Source: Alphaproteobacteria bacterium (GTDB lineage Bacteria; Pseudomonadota; Alphaproteobacteria; Puniceispirillales; Puniceispirillaceae). From it: a stretch of 51,723 nt of DNA. Shown piece by piece: positions 16,592 through 24,614 of this stretch. Position numbers and translations under genes: made by a program. Below the pieces are notes generated by a model. The model saw only the letters and a list, made by a program, of their open reading frames with translations. It ran no database searches and was not told where the DNA came from. The first letter of the stretch is position 1. The number at the start of each line of letters is the position of its first letter. The stretch spans positions 1 through 51,723 of the forward strand of contig JAKMFL010000034.1 in NCBI GenBank assembly GCA_022425485.1. Reading direction: 5' to 3'.

Positions 16592-16631
16592 CAGATAGCC
16601 AAAATTTCAAGTATGCTTTTGATGCTATCTG
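16592..16631. promoter_or_regulatory. Inverted repeat in divergent sugar-acid control region
   Basis: Perfect 8-bp arms CAGATAGC (16592-16599) and GCTATCTG (16624-16631) flank 24 bases that themselves contain AAAA / TTTT. It lies midway between the dehydratase and the dehydrogenase genes. It could be an operator for a missing regulator, or a hairpin in a leader. Confidence 0.45.
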
Positions 16632-16722
16632 GCGTAATCTGATCCTCATCTAACCAGAACAGTATAACGCTAACTCTCAGTGTAACAAAATAAAACTCGG
16701 CCAAATAGAGAAGTATCTAATT

Positions 16723-17763
16723 ATGAATGAACAGATGATTTCCGCTGCCTTTTATCGTGGCAACAAAACCTTTATCGTAGAACAGACCGAAGCCGCTAAA
16801 CCAGCATCAGGCGAAATTGCGGTGCGTATCGCTTTTTGTGGTATTTGCGGCACAGACATGCATGTCTATCACGGCAACATGGATGCGCGTGTTGGTCATA
16901 ACCGGATTGTTGGCCATGAGATGTCTGGTGTGGTCGCCGGAATTGGGGATGGGGTAGAGGGGTTCACCCTTGGCCAAAAGGTCGTGGTGCGTCCCCTTGA
17001 CCATTGCGGGGATTGTCCAGCGTGTAATGCTGGCCATACCCATATTTGTCATAAACTAAAATTCCTTGGTCTGGATACCGATGGCGCCATGCAGGAAATC
17101 TGGTGTGTGCCAGCCCATACGCTGCATCATCTGCCAGATGCGCTGCGCCTAGATCATGCCGCACTTATTGAACCTGTTGCGGTGGCGTGCCATGATGTCC
17201 GTCTATCTGCCTTAAAAGCTGGTGAAGATGTAGTGGTCATTGGCGGCGGGCCTATTGGGGTTTTAGTGGCGATGGTGGCGCGCGATGCTGGCGGCAAGGT
17301 CACAATATCGGAGGTCAATCCAAACCGGATTGAAATAGCCTACAAGCTGGGCTTTGATACGGTTAACCCGGCTGAGCAGGATTTAGCACAAGCGATAAAT
17401 GAAAAAACCGCTGGCAAAGGCGCAGATGTTGTCTTTGAAGTGTCTGGCACCCAAAAAGGGGTGGACGCCATGACAGAAATTGCCGCAACACGGGCGCGTA
17501 TTGTGATGGTTGCTATTCATGCCCAGAAGCCACAAATTGATTTGTTTCAATTTTTCTGGCGGGAGCTTCAGCTGTTAGGTGCGCGTGTCTACGAAGCCGC
17601 AGATTATGATAAAGCGATAGATATCATTACCTCTGGTGGGGTAGATGCAGATACCATTATCACAGATGTCAGCCCGCTTAGTGATATTCAAGCTGCCTTT
17701 GAAGCCCTTGATAGCAGCCCAACCGCGATGAAAAGCCTTATCAGAGTAGGAAATGAAGTATGA
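16723..17763 (+). CDS. Zinc-dependent medium-chain alcohol/polyol dehydrogenase
   Basis: A 346-residue NAD(P)-linked dehydrogenase. Catalytic zinc ligands are expected in FCGICGTD (Cys39 or Cys42) and GHE (His65-Glu66). The structural-zinc cysteines are at about 95, 98, 101 and 109. The Rossmann motif VIGGGPIGVL follows. It resembles the threonine/sorbitol/L-gulonate dehydrogenase group. Its stop overlaps the ATG of the next gene by four bases (ATGA), so it works with that SDR. The pair faces the enolase-superfamily dehydratase across a shared control region. Oxidation of a sugar alcohol or sugar acid is likely; the substrate is unknown. Confidence 0.85.
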   Translation: MNEQMISAAFYRGNKTFIVEQTEAAKPASGEIAVRIAFCGICGTDMHVYHGNMDARVGHNRIVGHEMSGVVAGIGDGVEGFTLGQKVVVRPLDHCGDCPACNAGHTHICHKLKFLGLDTDGAMQEIWCVPAHTLHHLPDALRLDHAALIEPVAVACHDVRLSALKAGEDVVVIGGGPIGVLVAMVARDAGGKVTISEVNPNRIEIAYKLGFDTVNPAEQDLAQAINEKTAGKGADVVFEVSGTQKGVDAMTEIAATRARIVMVAIHAQKPQIDLFQFFWRELQLLGARVYEAADYDKAIDIITSGGVDADTIITDVSPLSDIQAAFEALDSSPTAMKSLIRVGNEV

Positions 17764-18530
17764 GTGTTTTAGATAAATTTAGCCTTGCAGGTAAAACCGC
17801 CCTTGTTACGGGGTGCCGGCGCGGTATCGGCTTTGGCATTGCGGATGCTCTTGCTGGGGCAGGTGCAAATATTATTGGGGTTAGTGCCTCACTAGAGGCA
17901 TCGGGAAGCGATATTGAAAAGGCCGTCACGGCGCAGGGACGCACATTCAGCGGCCATGCGGTAGATTTTTCAGACCGCAAAGCGGTAAAGGGGTTTTGTG
18001 ACCAGCTTAGCGCAGATGGGATTATTCCAGATATTCTGGTCAATAATGCTGGCACTATTAAGCGCAAGCCCGCAGCAGAACATGATGATGATTTATGGGA
18101 TGAGGTGCTAGAAGTTAACCTGAACGCGCAATTTGTTATCAGCCGGGAAATTGGCCAACATATGATAGCACGCGGAACAGGTAAAATTATTTTTACAGCT
18201 TCCCTGCTAACCTTCCAAGGCGGTATTACCGTGCCCGGCTATGCCGCATCAAAGGGCGGCATTGGCCAGCTAACAAAAGCGCTAGCTAATGAATGGGCAG
18301 GAAAAGGCGTGAATGTGAATGCGATTGCGCCGGGCTATATCGCAACAGATAATACACAAGCCCTGCAAGATGATCCGGTGCGGCATAAAGCTATCCTTGA
18401 GCGGATACCGGCTGGACGTTGGGGCACGCCTGAAGATTTTGGCGGCCCTGCCATATTCCTAGCCTCAGACGCCTCATCTTACGTAAATGGGGAAATTCTG
18501 GTCGTCGATGGGGGCTGGATGGGGCGCTAG
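17760..18530 (+). CDS. SDR oxidoreductase, 2-deoxy-D-gluconate 3-dehydrogenase (KduD)-like
   Basis: A 256-residue classical short-chain dehydrogenase. The NAD-binding motif TGCRRGIG is at 17-24, NNAG at ~95-98, and the catalytic Ser148, Tyr161 and Lys165 (YAASK) are all present. The overall sequence resembles KduD, which interconverts keto-deoxy sugar acids in uronate breakdown. It is translationally coupled to the zinc dehydrogenase upstream and is followed by a strong bidirectional terminator (18551-18593). With the dehydratase and HpcH aldolase nearby, a hexuronate or aldonate pathway is a reasonable inference. KduD specificity itself is unproven. Confidence 0.86.
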   Translation: MSVLDKFSLAGKTALVTGCRRGIGFGIADALAGAGANIIGVSASLEASGSDIEKAVTAQGRTFSGHAVDFSDRKAVKGFCDQLSADGIIPDILVNNAGTIKRKPAAEHDDDLWDEVLEVNLNAQFVISREIGQHMIARGTGKIIFTASLLTFQGGITVPGYAASKGGIGQLTKALANEWAGKGVNVNAIAPGYIATDNTQALQDDPVRHKAILERIPAGRWGTPEDFGGPAIFLASDASSYVNGEILVVDGGWMGR

Positions 18531-18550
18531 CCTCCCTTTAAAAAACAGAC

Positions 18551-18593
18551 AAAAAAGCCGCCTATCCAGCGATCTGGTAGGCGGCCTTTTTTT
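18551..18593. terminator. Bidirectional rho-independent terminator
   Basis: GCCGCCTATCCAG pairs with CTGGTAGGCGGC around a CGAT loop, with one bulged T. The stem is flanked by an A-run on the left and a T-run on the right. It lies between the convergent SDR and aldehyde dehydrogenase genes and can end both transcripts. Confidence 0.92.
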
Positions 18594-18608
18594 AAATTTA
18601 ACGCGTGA

Positions 18609-20039
18609 CTAGTATGTTTCGCTTACAAAACGGGTAGTCAGAAAGGCTTCTAGCCCCTCAATACCGCCTTCTGAGCCATAGCCGCTATGCTTGATACCGC
18701 CAAATGGTGTTTCCGGCACACTTACCACTGTTGAGTTCACCGCTAGCAAACCTGTTTCCACATCTTCTTTCAGGCGGGCAATCAGGGCTGGGTCTTCGGT
18801 AAAGGCATAAGCCGCTAGACCAAATGGCAGGCGGTTAGCACGGGCAATTACCTCATCCACTGATGCAAAGCTATCAATTGGCGCCACCGGGCCAAAAGGC
18901 TCATCATTCATGATACGCGCATCATCTGAGACATTATCCAGAACAGTTGGCGCATAAAAACTACCCGGACGGTTTAATCGGCTACCACCGCGAAGCAAAT
19001 TCGCCCCTTGCGCAACCGCATCCTGAACCAGACCATCCATTACATCAATGCGTCTATCTGCAATAAGCGGGCCCATGGTAACGCCATCATCCATGCCATC
19101 CCCGATATTCAAATTATCAACCTCAGAGACAAAGGCATCCACAAATTTTCCATGCACAGATTTCTGCACAAAAAACCGTGTAGGCGATACACATACCTGA
19201 CCAGCGTTACGGTATTTACCCGCAGCGGCAATCTTTGCGGCCTTTTCGATATCCCCATCTTCAAACACCATCACAGGCGAATGCCCGCCTAACTCCATGG
19301 TGCATTTGATCATATTTTCAGCTGCCAGTTTCTGAAGGTGAATGCCTACAGGCACACTGCCCGTAAAGGAAAGCTTGCGCGGAATGGGGGAGGAACATAA
19401 ATGCTCAGAAACTTCTGCTGGCACACCAAACACCATATTTACCGCGCCATCTGGAACACCGGCTTCTACTAAGGCTCTGGCAATGGCGATCGCGGTACCG
19501 GGTGTTTCTTCACTAGGCTTGATGATAACAGAACAACCAGCGGCCAACGCGCCAGCTACTTTGCGCACAACATTAAGCGCTGGGAAGTTCCAAGCAACAA
19601 AGGCGATAACCGGGCCAACGGGATCTTTGCGGACGGTCTGGGCAATGCCAGCCATGCGTGGCAGCACGGTGCGACCATAGATGCGCTTACCTTCTTCGCC
19701 GTACCAGCGGATAACATCAATAGCAACGCCCAATTCAAGCTTGGATTCGGCCAAAGGCTTACCCATCTCTTTAGTTAGATTTTCTGCCACTTCATCAAAG
19801 CGATCCTCTAAAATCCGGCAGGCTTTTTCCAAAACTTTCTGGCGGCTAAGCGCCGTCTGGCCGCGCCAAATCTTATAGGCTTTCTCGCTTGCCGCTAGCG
19901 CCTCATCTAAATCTGCCTTACTGGCATGCGGCAACGCGCCCAGAACCTCACCTGTAGCAGGATTGTAAACAGGCTCACTTTTGCCTTCAGAACCCTGCCG
20001 GAACTGGCCATTAATCAATAATTCTAATTTTTCATACAT
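18609..20039 (-). CDS. NAD(P)-dependent aldehyde dehydrogenase, succinate-semialdehyde/glycolaldehyde type
   Basis: A 476-residue member of the aldehyde dehydrogenase superfamily. The segment VAWNFPALNVVRK, the catalytic Glu in ELGGHSP, the catalytic Cys in GQVCVSPTRFF and the C-terminal EPFGPVAP and PFGGIKHSGYG are all present. It resembles GabD-like and 2,5-dioxovalerate-type enzymes. The start ATG has AAGGAG upstream. It stands alone, ended by the terminator shared with the SDR gene. Its closeness to the sugar-acid cluster would suit oxidation of an aldehyde product such as glycolaldehyde or a ketoglutarate semialdehyde. Succinate semialdehyde is the default database-style name only. Confidence 0.85.
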   Translation of the reverse strand: MYEKLELLINGQFRQGSEGKSEPVYNPATGEVLGALPHASKADLDEALAASEKAYKIWRGQTALSRQKVLEKACRILEDRFDEVAENLTKEMGKPLAESKLELGVAIDVIRWYGEEGKRIYGRTVLPRMAGIAQTVRKDPVGPVIAFVAWNFPALNVVRKVAGALAAGCSVIIKPSEETPGTAIAIARALVEAGVPDGAVNMVFGVPAEVSEHLCSSPIPRKLSFTGSVPVGIHLQKLAAENMIKCTMELGGHSPVMVFEDGDIEKAAKIAAAGKYRNAGQVCVSPTRFFVQKSVHGKFVDAFVSEVDNLNIGDGMDDGVTMGPLIADRRIDVMDGLVQDAVAQGANLLRGGSRLNRPGSFYAPTVLDNVSDDARIMNDEPFGPVAPIDSFASVDEVIARANRLPFGLAAYAFTEDPALIARLKEDVETGLLAVNSTVVSVPETPFGGIKHSGYGSEGGIEGLEAFLTTRFVSETY

Positions 20040-20136
20040 GAATTTATCTCCTTAAACTTCGAAAAATATCTACCAAATTTAACCCTAATGTTAAACTAGC
20101 AATCTGTATTACAGACTAAATATCCCTACAATGGAC

Positions 20137-21024
20137 CTAATGCGCTGGCGCAGCGACGCAAATCTTATCAAAGGCATGTCGTGATTTCAGCTTACCATCA
20201 AAGGCAAAAATATCGAGCATAGCTTCATAGCCTTGCGCAGTGATGTCAATAGGCCCCTGCCAGCAGCCAATTTTCTGATAGCTAGCGATACAGTCCGCCA
20301 AAACAGCTTCATCAATATTTGGAAATAGGGGTTTTTGTGCCGCCGCAATTTCCGTAGCGGGTGTTTCCCCAAGATAGGCTTTGGCGCGGGCAAAGGCCCG
20401 GGTGAACGCAGCGGCCTTATCCGTGCCTAAAAATTCTTGTGTACTGGCAAGGCTGGAAAAAGCACATGCCCCAATAGGCGTGCCAAGCGCCGCTAAAACA
20501 ACCCCTTGCCCATCGGCTTGTAGTTGCTGTGGCGCCGGGCCCTGCTGATGGATATAATCGCCCCTGCCAGCACGGAACGCCTTATCCATTTCCGCGCCAT
20601 TACCAGCGTCAATAATATTAATCTTGTCGATATCAATACCCGCCTTATGACAGGCATAGCGGAACATGGTCATTGGCTGGCCACCATGATGAACCAGCAC
20701 ATCTGCACCTTCTAGCTTATGCCAGTTAAAGCCATCGTCAGCATCGCGGCCAGTGATAAAAAAGCCATCTGTGCCGTTGATTTGTGCGAAATGGACACAT
20801 CCCGGCTCTTTGCCCTGATTAAGGCTGGTAAAGCCTTGCGAGATGGTAGATTGCACCACATCTGCCTCGCCTGTCCTCAAAGCTTCAATAGCGCTGACGC
20901 CAGCGGCGGCAACACTCCAATCATATTCCAGCCCCTCTTCAGATAAAAAGCCGCCTGTCATGGTGGAAATCAGAGGCGAGTAAAAGGCCGAAAACAGGGT
21001 AAATTGTATGCTGATCTTTGCCAT
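20137..21024 (-). CDS. THI5/NMT1-like substrate-binding-fold protein without signal peptide
   Basis: A 295-residue protein with the periplasmic-binding fold of the NMT1/THI5-SsuA group. The N-terminal FSAFYSPLISTMTGGFLSEEGL and the stretch GVSAIEALRTGEADVVQ are typical of the family. Unlike ordinary binding proteins it begins directly with MAKISIQFTLF and shows no signal peptide or lipobox, and no permease or ATPase genes are adjacent. It is either a cytoplasmic enzyme-like family member or a binding protein exported in some other way. It has no clear operon partner. Short tandem repeats (21111-21138) lie upstream of its start. Function is unassigned. Confidence 0.7.
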   Translation of the reverse strand: MAKISIQFTLFSAFYSPLISTMTGGFLSEEGLEYDWSVAAAGVSAIEALRTGEADVVQSTISQGFTSLNQGKEPGCVHFAQINGTDGFFITGRDADDGFNWHKLEGADVLVHHGGQPMTMFRYACHKAGIDIDKINIIDAGNGAEMDKAFRAGRGDYIHQQGPAPQQLQADGQGVVLAALGTPIGACAFSSLASTQEFLGTDKAAAFTRAFARAKAYLGETPATEIAAAQKPLFPNIDEAVLADCIASYQKIGCWQGPIDITAQGYEAMLDIFAFDGKLKSRHAFDKICVAAPAH

Positions 21025-21110
21025 CTGGGCAGGCGCTCCTCTATTTTGGGAAAAGGGGTGAGATAACAGATTTAGTGCCTATATGCAGGAAAGCAGAAAT
21101 AAGGAATAGA

Positions 21111-21138
21111 TATACCAAAATATGTATACCAAAATAGA
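21111..21138. repeat. Two 14-bp tandem repeats
   Basis: TATACCAAAATATG (21111-21124) is followed directly by TATACCAAAATAGA (21125-21138). The repeat lies about 90 bases upstream of the THI5-like gene, in non-coding DNA. Confidence 0.7.
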
Positions 21139-21263
21139 TATACTGGGTCAGTCTAAGCTGAAACGCCCCATATGGGCAAATGAATTCCCCAAAAAACGCG
21201 CCAATATTAGCCTTTGTGATAGGCCTAAATTACAAGATGTTTGCGTTTTTGGTTGAGAGCAAG

Positions 21264-21310
21264 CCCTATCCCTTCAATAATACCCTATCCCTTCAATAAT
21301 AATAATAATA
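21264..21310. repeat. 19-bp perfect tandem duplication plus trinucleotide run
   Basis: CCCTATCCCTTCAATAATA occurs twice in direct succession (21264-21282 and 21283-21301) and runs into further ATA repeats to 21310. It sits about 45 bases upstream of the GFA gene, so copy-number change could affect that promoter. Confidence 0.9.
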
Positions 21311-21356
21311 GAAGCGGGAGGCAGTGGTCCTATTACCTAACAAGGAGGCGGGAGAT

Positions 21357-21821
21357 ATGGAAGAGCATCAGGGCGGCTGCTTGTGCGGCCAGTTACGCTA
21401 TATCACCAAAGGGGCACCAGACAGAGCGGCTGTTTGTCATTGCCGCTATTGCCAGCTTCGCTCTGGCAGTGCGTTTGGCAATCTGGTCTATTTTGCAGAT
21501 GACCAAATTGAGATAGTTGCAGGTGAATTGAAAGATTTCCATTTCACTTCCGAAAGCGGATATGCATGGCAGACGCGGTTTTGCGGAACCTGCGGGACTA
21601 CGGTTTTCTGTCATTTAGAGCGCCGTGCGGGGCTAACGGCCATATGTGCGGGCACGTTTGATCCGCCTAGCTTCTGGTTTGATCTAAACCGCGAAGTATT
21701 TACCCGCACCAAAGCCCCTTATCTTGGCGATATAACCGCATCAGAACATGCCGATACAATGGCAGGCTATTCTGCGAACACCCCGCAGCCAGACTATCTA
21801 AAAGGCAAGAAGGAAGAATAA
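21357..21821 (+). CDS. GFA/CENP-V-type zinc protein (glutathione-dependent formaldehyde-activating family)
   Basis: A 154-residue zinc-binding protein. Cysteine motifs are GGCLCGQLRY near the N terminus, CHCRYCQLRSG, and CGTCGTTVFCH, the usual set of the GFA family. I start at the ATG at 21357, which has AAGGAGG eight bases upstream. A GTG at 21324 would add eleven unlikely residues. Family members are often annotated as binding S-hydroxymethylglutathione formation, but most are uncharacterised. It precedes the MDR oxidoreductase on the same strand with a 146-base gap, so a shared role is possible but not required. Confidence 0.85.
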   Translation: MEEHQGGCLCGQLRYITKGAPDRAAVCHCRYCQLRSGSAFGNLVYFADDQIEIVAGELKDFHFTSESGYAWQTRFCGTCGTTVFCHLERRAGLTAICAGTFDPPSFWFDLNREVFTRTKAPYLGDITASEHADTMAGYSANTPQPDYLKGKKEE

Positions 21822-21967
21822 AGCCAAGATTAACTCTTCACCGCATCTATCCTTTGAGCATAGAAAGCGGTGAATTGCGCAGCATCTGCAAGGCTGATAG
21901 GGTGTTTCGGCAACTAAAACCGCACGCCGAATCTTTTAAAAATACGAACAGCAAGGACATCAAAGCT

Positions 21968-23140
21968 ATGAGCGATACGCCGAGCATCACGCCCCCCACA
22001 ACTATGCAAGCCATGGTGACAATGGGGCATGGCGATATGGATCAGATGGTATTTCATACAGATTGGCCTTGCCCCACCCCTGCGGCAGGGCAAGTGTTGG
22101 TGAAGGTCGGGGCATGCGGGCTGAATAATACAGATGTGAATACACGCGCTGGCTGGTATTCAAAGGCCGTTAGTACCGCTACTAAAGCTGGCGGTCATGA
22201 TAAAATTGATGATGCAGACCCGTCTTGGGGCGGGGCACCCATTTCGTTTCCGCGCATTCAGGGCGCCGATATATGCGGCAATATTGTAGCGGTAGGGGCC
22301 GGTGTTGACAGGGCGCGTATTGGCCAGCGCATTTTGTCTGACTGCTGGCTGCGCGACCCTGATGCGCCAGCTGATAAAAACAAAACTGGCTATATGGGAT
22401 CTGAATGTGATGGGGGTTTTGCGCAATATACCGTGATGCCAGAGCAGAATGCGATAGCGGTTAATAGCGCCCTTTCAGATGCGGAATTGGCAACCTTTTC
22501 CTGTTCCTATTCTACAGCAGAGGGCATGCTAAGCCGCGCAGAATTATCCAAGACAGATACTATTTTAATCCCCGGCGCATCTGGCGGCGTGGGCAGTGCA
22601 TTGGTACAGCTGGCAAAACATCGCGGCGCACGGGTACTTGCCATGACCAGCCCTGATAAAGAAGCGGCGCTTTTAGCCCTAGGGGCAGACCGCGTTTTGC
22701 CGCGTGCTACATTGTCCCCTAATGATGCTCATAATGGTTCGGATAATCATTCTGATAATCATCCTGGGGGGGCGGGCCTGGAAACATCCCTAAAAGAAGC
22801 GCTGGCGACAGAAAAAATCACCGTTCTAGCCGACGTGGTGGGCGGGCCTGCTTGGCCATATTTGCTAGATTATCTGCAGCGGGGCGGGCGCTACACCTGC
22901 TCTGGGGCAATAGCGGGGCCAATGGCAGAATTAGATCTGCGCACCCTTTATTTGCGCGACCTGACCTTCACCGGCTCTACAGTAATTGGGCTGGAAATTA
23001 TGCCGCGGCTGGTCAGCTATATTGAAGCTGGCGTGGTCAAACCATTGCTTGCCGCCACCTATCCGTTAGCTGAATTACATGCAGCCCAACGCGCCTTCAT
23101 GACCAAGAAACATATCGGCAATATTGTTGTTTGCCCCTAA
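21968..23140 (+). CDS. Medium-chain dehydrogenase/quinone oxidoreductase-like protein
   Basis: A 390-residue MDR-superfamily oxidoreductase. The N-terminal GroES-like domain has ACGLNNTDVNTRAGWY rather than the usual zinc-ligand pattern. The Rossmann motif is GASGGVGSALVQLAKHRGA. I start at the ATG at 21968 with AAGGA upstream; an upstream ATG at 21854 would add 38 residues of low quality. Between the nucleotide domain and the C-terminal domain there is an Asn/His/Asp-rich stretch (AHNGSDNHSDNHPGG) encoded by near-repeats, probably a variable loop. It follows the GFA gene. The substrate is unknown. Confidence 0.82.
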   Translation: MSDTPSITPPTTMQAMVTMGHGDMDQMVFHTDWPCPTPAAGQVLVKVGACGLNNTDVNTRAGWYSKAVSTATKAGGHDKIDDADPSWGGAPISFPRIQGADICGNIVAVGAGVDRARIGQRILSDCWLRDPDAPADKNKTGYMGSECDGGFAQYTVMPEQNAIAVNSALSDAELATFSCSYSTAEGMLSRAELSKTDTILIPGASGGVGSALVQLAKHRGARVLAMTSPDKEAALLALGADRVLPRATLSPNDAHNGSDNHSDNHPGGAGLETSLKEALATEKITVLADVVGGPAWPYLLDYLQRGGRYTCSGAIAGPMAELDLRTLYLRDLTFTGSTVIGLEIMPRLVSYIEAGVVKPLLAATYPLAELHAAQRAFMTKKHIGNIVVCP

Positions 23141-23379
23141 CTTCCTTGCTGAGAATCAAACTGGCAAGATAGGGGGGCCATGCATGATTTGCCTAAAAGA
23201 TGGCCAGATCAGCAAAAATCTTTTAGATAGGTCGCTTCAAAAATCTGCTTATTTTTTCGAGACTTACCTACTCAATCGGCCAAACTTTCCGCCTATAGTA
23301 TTTGCTAATAAAGATAAGTCTGTTGTTGATTTAGCCTAGTTAACGTAAGCTTTTCACAGGAAATGTAGAGGTTTTACAG

Positions 23380-24204
23380 ATGACCGGAGCACTTGCACCC
23401 AGACCAGCTAATGAGGCACGCCGCGCACAGGCGGTTGTTCGCACCGGGCTAGTGGCAAACCCCAAGCCTGAATTATTCCAAATTTATTGCGATCTTGCCA
23501 AGGATATTACTGGCTTTGATAGCGCTTCTTTTTCTCTGTTTGACGGCGAGATGCAATGCGCTATGGCGGCCTCTGGCAGAGATGATTTCGTGGCTGGCAA
23601 TAAAGGCATGCGCGATGCTAATAATATCTGCTCTTATGTCCTATTAAGCCCAGACCCCTTATTGATGCCAGACTTGCGAGAGGATTCGCATTGGAAAAAC
23701 CACCCGAAAATTCTGGACGGTAGCGCCGTTTGGATAGGCTATGCAGGTTTCCCCGTTGTGAACCGCGATAACTATGCGCTTGGCACCTTATGCATGCTTC
23801 ATAAATCGCCGCGTGCTATCCCGAAAGACGTGATCCCACTCATCCAAAAAATCACGAAGAATATTGCTTTTTTACTGGATTTGCAAACCGAGCAGAAACA
23901 GCTTACCTCTGCTAAAATGCTAGAAGCCTTGCAGGCTTTCCAGCAGCATTGCCCAGATCTAAAAATTGATGATTTCAAATATTTTTTATCTCTATCTGCG
24001 GAATTGCCAGCAGACACTATTCACCTAGATGCGCTGATAAAGCTGGGGCTTGTGCAGCTTGTTGATAGCCAGCCCTTGCTTACAGATGAAGGTCGACATT
24101 TGCAGGAAAAAATGAAAATCCAGCCACGCACCTTTAACCGCGTCAAAGTTACGGGTGAGGATGCCGCCTCGATGCTTGACGATATGCTCTCACAGTTGAA
24201 TTAG
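23380..24204 (+). CDS. GAF-domain protein, first copy of the GAF + 106-aa module
   Basis: A 274-residue cytoplasmic protein. Residues ~25-170 form a GAF sensor-like domain, with the conserved-looking tail GYAGFPVV...YALGTLCMLH. It is followed by a helical region and a C-terminal part that looks like a small winged or helical domain (LIKLGLVQLV...LLTDEGRHLQEKM) and ends MLDDMLSQLN. No kinase, cyclase or DNA-binding output domain is recognisable. A clear paralogue lies at 42687-43577, with the same order and the same kind of ending. The next gene starts two bases after this stop, and its paralogue follows the other copy too. GAGG lies eight bases before the ATG. Function unknown; ligand sensing is inferred from the GAF fold. 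Confidence 0.78.
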   Translation: MTGALAPRPANEARRAQAVVRTGLVANPKPELFQIYCDLAKDITGFDSASFSLFDGEMQCAMAASGRDDFVAGNKGMRDANNICSYVLLSPDPLLMPDLREDSHWKNHPKILDGSAVWIGYAGFPVVNRDNYALGTLCMLHKSPRAIPKDVIPLIQKITKNIAFLLDLQTEQKQLTSAKMLEALQAFQQHCPDLKIDDFKYFLSLSAELPADTIHLDALIKLGLVQLVDSQPLLTDEGRHLQEKMKIQPRTFNRVKVTGEDAASMLDDMLSQLN

Positions 24205-24206
24205 CC

Positions 24207-24527
24207 ATGTATGCAAAAGTCTATAATTTGAAATTCCCTTCGGTTGCAGAAGCCAAAATTGCAGCTTCTTATTTTTCTGATAGCTTTGGCAAGCTGATTG
24301 TCACCTGCAATATGCAGGCACTAAATATCTCGCTTGGTCAATGCGGCAGCGTAACCATTCAAACCAAGTTCCTTAGTAGTGAGGATGTGCGTAAATTTGA
24401 AGAGCGGGCAAAAATTACATTAGGGGAGTTGAAAGACTCGCTTGCCTATTCTGAAAATCACTATGTCGGTGTGTTTGTCTATGCCTATGAAGCAGAGGCT
24501 ACCGATACCAGCATCACCGTAAATTAA
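24207..24527 (+). CDS. Conserved 106-aa partner of GAF protein, first copy
   Basis: A 106-residue cytoplasmic protein I do not recognise. It starts MYAKVYNLKFPSVAEAK and has an alternating strand-helix pattern that could be a ferredoxin-like or dimeric alpha-beta barrel fold; that is a guess from pattern only. The paralogue at 42360-42680 has exactly the same length and shares LKFPSVAEAK, the SD..G segment, GVFVY/GVCVY and a threonine-rich end. It begins two bases after the GAF gene stop, so the two are translationally coupled. The fixed pairing suggests that they bind each other or act in one pathway. Confidence 0.78.
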   Translation: MYAKVYNLKFPSVAEAKIAASYFSDSFGKLIVTCNMQALNISLGQCGSVTIQTKFLSSEDVRKFEERAKITLGELKDSLAYSENHYVGVFVYAYEAEATDTSITVN

Positions 24528-24614
24528 CCCGCTGAATATCTGTCCATCACCTATACGCAGCCACCGATGCGCGATAAGGTTATATAAACGAAAAAATTGC
24601 CTGTGAGGCTGGGC

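Noticed and set aside
18598-18611. TTTAACGCGTGAC-like sequence resembling the polyol operator
   Set aside because: It lies at the 3' end of the aldehyde dehydrogenase gene, beyond a terminator, and lacks the second half-site.
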